Source of the DNA: Leptolyngbya sp. CCY15150
GTDB lineage: Bacteria; Cyanobacteriota; Cyanobacteriia; RECH01
Direction of reading: 5' to 3'
Assembly: GCF_016888135.1 (NCBI RefSeq)
Contig: NZ_JACSWB010000161.1
Coordinates: 1 to 39,304 of the forward strand
DNA length: 39,304 nucleotides
This document shows, in pieces, positions 34,388 to 39,304 of this stretch. Below the pieces are notes generated by a model. It ran no database searches and was not told the origin of the DNA. It was given only the letters and a program-made list of their open reading frames with translations. How positions within the stretch are numbered: the stretch's first letter is position 1; every line of letters starts with the position of its first letter. Made by a program: the position numbers and the translations under genes.

Positions 34388-34520
34388 TCTAAACTCTCCT
34401 GATACTGGGTGGGATGAGCATAGGGCGATCGCTCATCAAGGTTCTCCAGGTTGGTTCGTCCAACTCGCAGGATAAATCTACCCGAACCGGGAGCGATCGC
34501 CCCTATTTGGGGAAAACATA

Positions 34521-34533
34521 CTCTAATATAGAG
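34521..34533 (+). promoter_or_regulatory. 13-bp palindrome over a -10-like box upstream of ycf65
   Basis: CTCTAATATAGAG is an imperfect-centre palindrome (arms CTCTA/TAGAG) and includes TAATAT, a -10-like sequence, 39 bp before ATG 34572. A CCCC-5-GGGG hairpin (34500-34512) lies just upstream. No good -35 box was seen. Confidence 0.35.
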
Positions 34534-34571
34534 GATTGTAGAGTTTTCAACGTCGTGCAGATAGGTTTGTG

Positions 34572-34883
34572 ATGGAGGCTGTATTGGCAAAGTTTATGTT
34601 AAAGGTTCTCTGGCTGGATGAGAACGTGGCGATCGCCGTTGACCAAATTGTAGGGAAGGGAACCAGCCCACTCACCTCCTACTTTTTCTGGCCCCGCAAT
34701 GATGCGTGGGAACAGCTCAAAACTGAGCTAGAAGCCAAGCATTGGATTTCTGAAACGGATCGGATTGAATTGCTCAACCGTGCCACGGAACTCATCAACT
34801 ACTGGCAAGAGGAAGGACGTCGTCGTCCGATGTCCGAAGCCCAGTCTAAGTTTCCGGATGTGGCGTTCACGGGGAGCGCCTGA
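34572..34883 (+). CDS. ycf65: 30S ribosome-associated protein PSRP-3/Ycf65
   Basis: This is a 103-aa protein of the small ribosomal subunit shared by cyanobacteria and plastids. The family core is complete: [57 protein letters not shown] and [12 protein letters not shown] 34572 is preceded by GTG 34569 and is the likelier start; a TTG at 34584 behind GGAGG is also possible. An intrinsic terminator follows about 80 bp downstream. Confidence 0.93.
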   Translation: MEAVLAKFMLKVLWLDENVAIAVDQIVGKGTSPLTSYFFWPRNDAWEQLKTELEAKHWISETDRIELLNRATELINYWQEEGRRRPMSEAQSKFPDVAFTGSA

Positions 34884-34962
34884 GTCAGGGCGAGGTTAGC
34901 AAGGTGGCTGGGCTTCCGTCAGTGGCTCAGTAGCCTGTTTAATAGAATCATCGCTTCACAAC

Positions 34963-34985
34963 AAGCCTCGCCCTGCGGGGCTTTT
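34963..34985 (+). terminator. intrinsic terminator shared by ycf65 and the GST gene
   Basis: A 9-bp stem AAGCCTCGC/GCGGGGCTT (one T-G pair) with loop CCT is followed by TTTT; the other strand has A-rich flanks. It lies between two convergent genes and can act in both directions, though the T run is short. Confidence 0.7.
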
Positions 34986-35002
34986 GTGGTATTTGGCATT
35001 GC

Positions 35003-35608
35003 CTAACTGGGGACTGCCATGCCTCGCCGCACTGCCGGACGGTTGTTCATGGTTTCCACCCAACGGCTGAGGTGGCTGTGGTGCTCCAAGGTCATGCCCA
35101 TGTAGTCGTAGGCGGCTACCCAGGGGTAGATGGCCATGTCGGCAATGGAGTAGTCGCCGCTCAGGTAGTCTCGATCCTGGAGTTGGGTATCCAGAACGCC
35201 GTAGAGCCGGATGGTTTCCTGTTCGTAGCGGTTGATGGCGTAGGGAAGTTTCTCGGGAGCCGTGCGGCGAAAATGGTTGAGTTGCCCAAACATGGGCCCC
35301 ACGCTACCCATTTGAAACATCAGCCATTGCAGCACCGAGTAGCGCTGGCGGGCATCGGTGGGTAAAAACTTGGCGGTTTTTTCAGCGAGGTAGATCAAAA
35401 TTGCGCCGGATTCAAACACCGTTAGCCCGGTTTCTTGATCCGTAATCACCGGAATCTTGCTGTTGGGATTGAGCTTGATGAAGTCAGGGTGGAACTGTTC
35501 CCCTTCCCCGATATGGACGGAGTGGACGGTGTAGGGCAAGCCAACTTCCTCCAGCATGACCGAGACTTTGCGGCCATTGGGGGTTGCGAAGGTATAAAAG
35601 TCAATCAT
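35003..35608 (-). CDS. glutathione S-transferase (YfcG/nu-like)
   Basis: This 201-aa protein has a thioredoxin-like N-terminal domain: FYTFATPNGRKVSVMLEEVG, with Thr/Asn near residues 8-11 as in nu-class enzymes, then NSKIPVITD and the glutathione-binding FESGAILIYLAEK. The helical C-terminal domain has GPMFGQLNHF, YLSGDYSIADMAIYPWVAAY and RPAVRRGMAV. It likely uses or reduces glutathione conjugates or disulfides in the cytosol; its exact substrate is unknown. It is divergent from the aminotransferase gene (285 bp). Confidence 0.92.
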   Translation of the reverse strand: MIDFYTFATPNGRKVSVMLEEVGLPYTVHSVHIGEGEQFHPDFIKLNPNSKIPVITDQETGLTVFESGAILIYLAEKTAKFLPTDARQRYSVLQWLMFQMGSVGPMFGQLNHFRRTAPEKLPYAINRYEQETIRLYGVLDTQLQDRDYLSGDYSIADMAIYPWVAAYDYMGMTLEHHSHLSRWVETMNNRPAVRRGMAVPS

Positions 35609-35893
35609 GGGTGATAGGGCTGATGGATAGAGGGCGCTCGGGCTTAGGTCTGCCAGTTAGGTGACCGTAGACCCATGAACCCAAACCATAGCCCATTCTA
35701 CCGGCCTGGTTTCATATTTTTTTGCATGGCTCAGGGTTCTTACCCCATCAGGGCGATCGCCCTCTGTGGATCGTTGCATCTGGCCGCGAACCAGATCCCT
35801 ATGGGAGAATGGAGCAGGGCGATCGCTCTCAGGTTGAGACGATGCCTCGCCTTGCACCTTCACCGCTCCACTGCACTTTAAGGATCACGGTTC

Positions 35894-37081
35894 ATGACGG
35901 CAACGGTCTCTTCTGCCCTTTCCCTGGTTGATGATCAACACCGCGTTCAGGTGTCTCAAGTCAATATGCCCCCCCGGCTGTTGCTGGGCCCCGGCCCGTC
36001 CAACGCCCACCCTCTCGTCCTCCAGTCCTTGGCACTGCGGCAGGTGGGACATCTAGACCCTAGCTTTTTGGCTCTGATGGACGAGACCCAAACGCTGCTG
36101 CGCTATGCCTGGCAGACCCATAGTCGCCTCACCTACCCGATCAGCGGCACCGGCAGCGCTGCCATGGAAGCCACCTTTGCCAATGTGATTGAACCGGGCG
36201 ATGTGGTCGTGATTGGCGTCATGGGCTATTTTGGGCATCGCATGGTAGACATGGCCGGTCGCTATGGTGCCGAGGCGCGATCGCTTCATCAAGACTGGGG
36301 CAAAGTCTTTAGCCTAGACACCCTGCGGGAGGCCCTAGAAACCCATCGTCCCTCGGTGCTAGCCCTCGTCCATGCCGAAACCTCCACCGGCGCTCGTCAA
36401 CCTCTAGAGGGCGTGGGCGAACTATGCCGCGAGTATGATTGCTTGCTGTTGGTCGATACGGTGACCAGCCTAGGCGGCGTGCCCCTCTTTTTAGATGAAT
36501 GGGGCGTGGATCTAGCCTATAGCTGTAGCCAGAAAGGACTGAGCTGCCCGCCCGGCATTTCGCCCTTCACCCTTGGGCCGCGGGCCGAAGAAAAGCTGCA
36601 GGCCCGTCACACCAAGGTTGCCAATTGGTATCTGGATGCGTCCTTGCTGGCCAAATACTGGGGAAGCGATCGCACCTACCACCACACCGCCCCCATTAAC
36701 ATGACCTACGCGCTGCACGAGTCCCTGCGGTTGATTGCCGAGGAAGGTCTCGATGCTCGCTGGGCCCGCCACCAAACCAATGCCGAGCTGCTGTGGGAAG
36801 GCTTGGAAGCCATGGGGCTAGCTTGTCACGTTGCCCGCGACTACCGTCTACCCACCTTGACCACCGTCTGCATTCCCGAGGGCATCGATGGCAAGGCCGT
36901 CACCCGCCGGTTATTGCAGGACTACAACATCGAAATTGGCGGCGGGCTGGGTGACCTGGCGGGTAAGGTGTGGCGTGTGGGATTGATGGGCTTCAATAGC
37001 CGCCCCGAAAATGTGCTGCTGCTGCTGACGGCCTTGGAGCAGGTGCTGTCTGATCTAGGCTGGACGTCGCCTCGGCTGTAG
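35894..37081 (+). CDS. class V aminotransferase (alanine/serine-glyoxylate type)
   Basis: This 395-aa PLP enzyme carries PPRLLLGPGPSNAHPLVL, the cofactor loop ISGTGSAAMEATF, LLLVDTVTSLGGVP (Asp188 to the pyridine) and the Schiff-base lysine Lys214 in SCSQKGLSCPPG. The C-terminal small domain ends with LAGKVWRVGLMGFNSRPENV. This fits alanine:glyoxylate or serine:glyoxylate aminotransferase, which in cyanobacteria converts photorespiratory glyoxylate to glycine. AAGGA lies 9-13 nt upstream of ATG 35894. Its stop is 3 bp from the convergent CDF gene. Confidence 0.93.
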   Translation: MTATVSSALSLVDDQHRVQVSQVNMPPRLLLGPGPSNAHPLVLQSLALRQVGHLDPSFLALMDETQTLLRYAWQTHSRLTYPISGTGSAAMEATFANVIEPGDVVVIGVMGYFGHRMVDMAGRYGAEARSLHQDWGKVFSLDTLREALETHRPSVLALVHAETSTGARQPLEGVGELCREYDCLLLVDTVTSLGGVPLFLDEWGVDLAYSCSQKGLSCPPGISPFTLGPRAEEKLQARHTKVANWYLDASLLAKYWGSDRTYHHTAPINMTYALHESLRLIAEEGLDARWARHQTNAELLWEGLEAMGLACHVARDYRLPTLTTVCIPEGIDGKAVTRRLLQDYNIEIGGGLGDLAGKVWRVGLMGFNSRPENVLLLLTALEQVLSDLGWTSPRL

Positions 37082-37084
37082 CCT

Positions 37085-37990
37085 CTAGTGGGGTTCTGGT
37101 CTGTAGTCCACCTGATCCGATTGATAGGAGGGCGGCTCGATGTGAATGTTGATGCGAGCCGGCCCATATTTCTGATTGAGATGATCCTCGACCTGCTCGG
37201 TAATGTCGTGGGCAGTTTTGACGTCTGCCGCCTCAACCACTAGGTGCATTTCCATAAAAATCTGGCGTCCCATCATGCCCCGGGAGGCAATGTTGTGGCA
37301 GTTGAGTACGCCCGGAACCTCTAGAGCAGCAGCTTGAATGGCTTCGGGAGCGATCGCCACTTCGTCCACCAACCAAGGCAAATTGGCCTTAAGCACCGAC
37401 CAACAGCTTTGGGCCACCAAGATTACAACGGGAAAGACCAGCGCCAAGTCTAGCCACTGGATATCCCAGATCCAAATTCCGATAAGTCCTGCTAAGACAC
37501 TGATGGTAATCCACACATCGCTCATGGTGTGGTAAGCATCGGCGATCAAAATCGTGCTGCCGATGCGATGACCCACCCGCCGTTCATAGACTGCCACACC
37601 GATGTTAATGCCCAGCACCCCTAGCAAAACCCATAGATCTAGTCCTGAAACCTGGACTGGATCAGCAGCGTTCAACAGGCGAGCGATCGCCCCTTGAATA
37701 ATTTCATAACAAGCAATGCCCAAGAAAGCCGCAATGCCCAAGGCACCCAAGGCTTCAAATTTTTGATGGCCATAGGGATGGTCGCGATCGGGTTCGGGGG
37801 AGGAGAGGTGATTGGTGACCAAGCCGAGGATGTTATTCACGCCATCAGTCGTGCTGTGGAGGGCATCGGCGATGAGGCTGAGGGAACCGGTGAGGCTGCC
37901 AATGATGGCTTTTAGCACCGCGACCAAGATATTAAGCACAAGGGTAATGACAAGAACGCGCTGCACCTCGGCCCGATAGGAAATAGCCAT
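37085..37990 (-). CDS. cation diffusion facilitator (CDF) metal transporter
   Basis: This 301-aa membrane protein has six predicted segments. The transport metal site is Asp42, His45 and Asp49 (ADALHSTTDG) in TM2 and Asp151, His154 and Asp158 (ADAYHTMSDVW) in TM5. The cytoplasmic C-terminal domain (about 205-301) has the ferredoxin-like fold of CDF proteins, with HNIASRGMMGRQIFMEMHLV. It exports divalent ions, most likely Zn, Mn or Fe, by proton exchange. The D/H set is compatible with several metals, so the ion is unassigned. An acidic HxxD-rich loop (SPEPDRDHPYGHQKFEA) joins TM2 and TM3. Confidence 0.93.
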   Translation of the reverse strand: MAISYRAEVQRVLVITLVLNILVAVLKAIIGSLTGSLSLIADALHSTTDGVNNILGLVTNHLSSPEPDRDHPYGHQKFEALGALGIAAFLGIACYEIIQGAIARLLNAADPVQVSGLDLWVLLGVLGINIGVAVYERRVGHRIGSTILIADAYHTMSDVWITISVLAGLIGIWIWDIQWLDLALVFPVVILVAQSCWSVLKANLPWLVDEVAIAPEAIQAAALEVPGVLNCHNIASRGMMGRQIFMEMHLVVEAADVKTAHDITEQVEDHLNQKYGPARINIHIEPPSYQSDQVDYRPEPH

Positions 37991-38162
37991 AGGGATTCAC
38001 CAATCAGAACTAGCTGCCCTTCATTGTAGGAGTGTTGGGGTGCAAGGTTGATGGTTTTCGGCATGGACAAGGGGCGATCGCCCGTACGTCCTGATAGGCG
38101 CTAGCGATCGCTTCAAGCCTACTCAATCGGTGGATTCAATGAAAGGAAGCTACGTTGCCGGG

Positions 38163-38219
38163 TTTCGACTCCGCTCAACCCTCTTCTCGCTAGGATTGGA
38201 GCATTGAGTGACGTCGAAA
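38163..38219. repeat. dispersed hairpin repeat (GAGCGGAGTCGAAA family)
   Basis: TTTCGACTCCGCTCAA at the left and TTGAGTGACGTCGAAA at the right are inverted copies with 13 of 16 positions matching. The left arm is the common bacterial repeat 'CTCCGCTCAA'. It is a likely transcription-ending or mobile-like repeat after the adenine methyltransferase gene. Confidence 0.45.
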
Positions 38220-38241
38220 GACTGGCAAGTTATGACGTCGT

Positions 38242-39051
38242 CTAATAGTTTTTGATCATCAATTCCTGCCCTTCTGCAGCAGACGTTTGCTTGTAGTTAT
38301 TCATGCCATATTGCAGCGTCCATTCAACAATTGTTGCGAAACTAAAAAGCTCCCGAATCTTGGGAGAATCATCATAGGTAATCAGCCATTGATGGGGACA
38401 TTCCCGCATAATTTTGGCGAAGCGCTCATGGTCAAAATCGAGGTGCAAGTTTCCCTTCACGCCGTAAAGCTTAGACTTGGTGGCACTTAAGTAGGGTGGG
38501 TCTAGAAAAATAAAAACTCCTTCACCATCCTGACGGATCAACGTTTCATAGTCGCCGTTGGTGACTAAGGTTGATGACAAGTGAGCACCCAGTTTTCTTA
38601 AACGGTCAATCGATGAATCGGTGAAACGATGTTCAAATGCATGTTGGGAATATCCTCCAGAATCTACTGTTCCAGAAAACGTGATGCGATTGAGGACAAA
38701 GAAGCGTACTGCTCGTTCAAACTCGGTTAAATCTTGGTTGGTCTGAGTCAACGTTTTAAAGAGTTCCCGACCATTGGAGGTATTGTTCTTGATCCTTTCT
38801 ACTTCGTCAGCAAGAGCATGGATGTCTTTCTGCACATATGTCCAGAAGTAATAGAGATCAACGTTGAGATCGTTAATCCAGTAAGACTGGATGCGATCGC
38901 CGAATGCTTGTTTAACCGCTAAAAATACCGATCCACCACCGATAAAAGGCTCTCTATACTCATGAATCGTTAAGGGTATATGGGGAACTATCTTGCTGAT
39001 CGCCTTGGACTTTCCACCTGGGTAACGCAAAGGACTTTTATCGTGAGGCAT
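38242..39051 (-). CDS. D12-class adenine-N6 DNA methyltransferase
   Basis: This 269-aa enzyme has the alpha-group order of motifs: LRYPGGKSKAIS (10-19), SAM motif REPFIGGGSVF (33-43), ND at 60-61, FVLNRITFSG, catalytic FLDPPYLSA (182-190, DPPY at 184-187) and a C-terminal segment ending EGQELMIKNY. This is the M.DpnII/Dam/EcoRV type. The recognition sequence cannot be read from this. GATC, which lies inside every HIP1 site, is one possibility known for cyanobacterial Dam-like enzymes. No restriction gene is seen beside it, though the right flank is cut by the window edge. Confidence 0.92.
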   Translation of the reverse strand: MPHDKSPLRYPGGKSKAISKIVPHIPLTIHEYREPFIGGGSVFLAVKQAFGDRIQSYWINDLNVDLYYFWTYVQKDIHALADEVERIKNNTSNGRELFKTLTQTNQDLTEFERAVRFFVLNRITFSGTVDSGGYSQHAFEHRFTDSSIDRLRKLGAHLSSTLVTNGDYETLIRQDGEGVFIFLDPPYLSATKSKLYGVKGNLHLDFDHERFAKIMRECPHQWLITYDDSPKIRELFSFATIVEWTLQYGMNNYKQTSAAEGQELMIKNY

Positions 39052-39124
39052 CGTTGATCAATAACCTTGACTTGAGTAGGATCGACTATCAATTTCTAAG
39101 TAGTCTCAATCAATCGTTTTGTAG

Positions 39125-39153
39125 CGTGCTGTGAGGCATAGCCGTAACGCACG
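39125..39153. repeat. REP-like imperfect hairpin (cyanobacterial GTGCGTTACGGC-type repeat)
   Basis: CGTGCTGTGAGGC and GCCGTAACGCACG pair over 13 positions with three mismatches around ATA. The right arm resembles the cyanobacterial repeat 'GGCATAGCCGTAACGCACC'; the left arm has diverged. It lies between the methyltransferase and the window end. Confidence 0.4.
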
Positions 39154-39304
39154 TTTTATAGAGTCTTGATGCCTTAAGCGATCGCTCCCGCATCCTATAG
39201 ATTAAAAGGGGAGCATCCCACTTTCGACAAAATAGTCAACAGGCAAGCTGCCCATTGAGGTAGGCACAACGCAAACTCAACATCGCATTGACAGAGGCCG
39301 TATT

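Overview
The window is cyanobacterial. The palindrome GCGATCGC (HIP1) occurs dozens of times, and the gene set includes lineage markers: Psb32, a Tic22-like protein, PSRP-3/Ycf65, a HetZ-related protein, a DUF4346 protein and GshB beside glutaredoxin. Base composition is moderately GC-rich. I cannot name the species. A Leptolyngbya/Oscillatoria-type filamentous genome is a guess, based on the HetZ relative, the PilB relative and the large Calx-beta protein. All names come from reading motifs; no database search was run.

Layout. 1-6256 (-) is the N-terminal 2,085 codons of a giant surface or secreted protein: a DUF4347 domain followed by about 15 Calx-beta repeats, running off the left edge. 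After a 773-bp gap come a family 4 uracil-DNA glycosylase and a DUF482/FemAB-like protein (-), then a DUF4346 protein and a GT-B-like glycosyltransferase (+), then psb32 (-). 11797-13456 is a 1.66-kb island with no long gene. It holds a promoter-like site followed by a hairpin, a 70-codon ORF with a strong Shine-Dalgarno and a terminator, a pair of 10-bp direct repeats, and two further micro-ORFs with good Shine-Dalgarno sites. An orphan LolD/DevA-type ABC ATPase follows and converges on tsaC, prmC and a tic22-like gene (-).

17195-20899 (-) holds tRNA-Pro(UGG), a PilB/GspE-like protein with no ATPase domain, a HetZ-related protein and two small genes. 20942-24491 (+) holds an enolase-superfamily epimerase, a DUF1611 protein, glutaredoxin and glutathione synthetase. 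The first two resemble the D-glutamate DgcA/DgcN pair or a murein-dipeptide epimerase pair. 24635-29014 (+) is a compact operon: lipoprotein binding protein, ATPase, permease and a CodA-type deaminase. It reads as uptake and deamination of a pyrimidine-like base. An aldehyde dehydrogenase gene converges on it.

30926-32499 (+) is a two-gene, AT-richer, HIP1-poor module: a cysteine-free 203-aa protein and a cytoplasmic parvulin-like PPIase. The genes are separated by two hairpins, and a 7-bp inverted repeat lies just before the first start codon. This is my strongest candidate for an undescribed system, possibly an exported substrate and its chaperone. The right end holds a TPMT-like methyltransferase, a TIGR01548-type HAD phosphatase, ycf65, a GST, a class V aminotransferase, a CDF metal transporter and an unpaired D12-class adenine methyltransferase.
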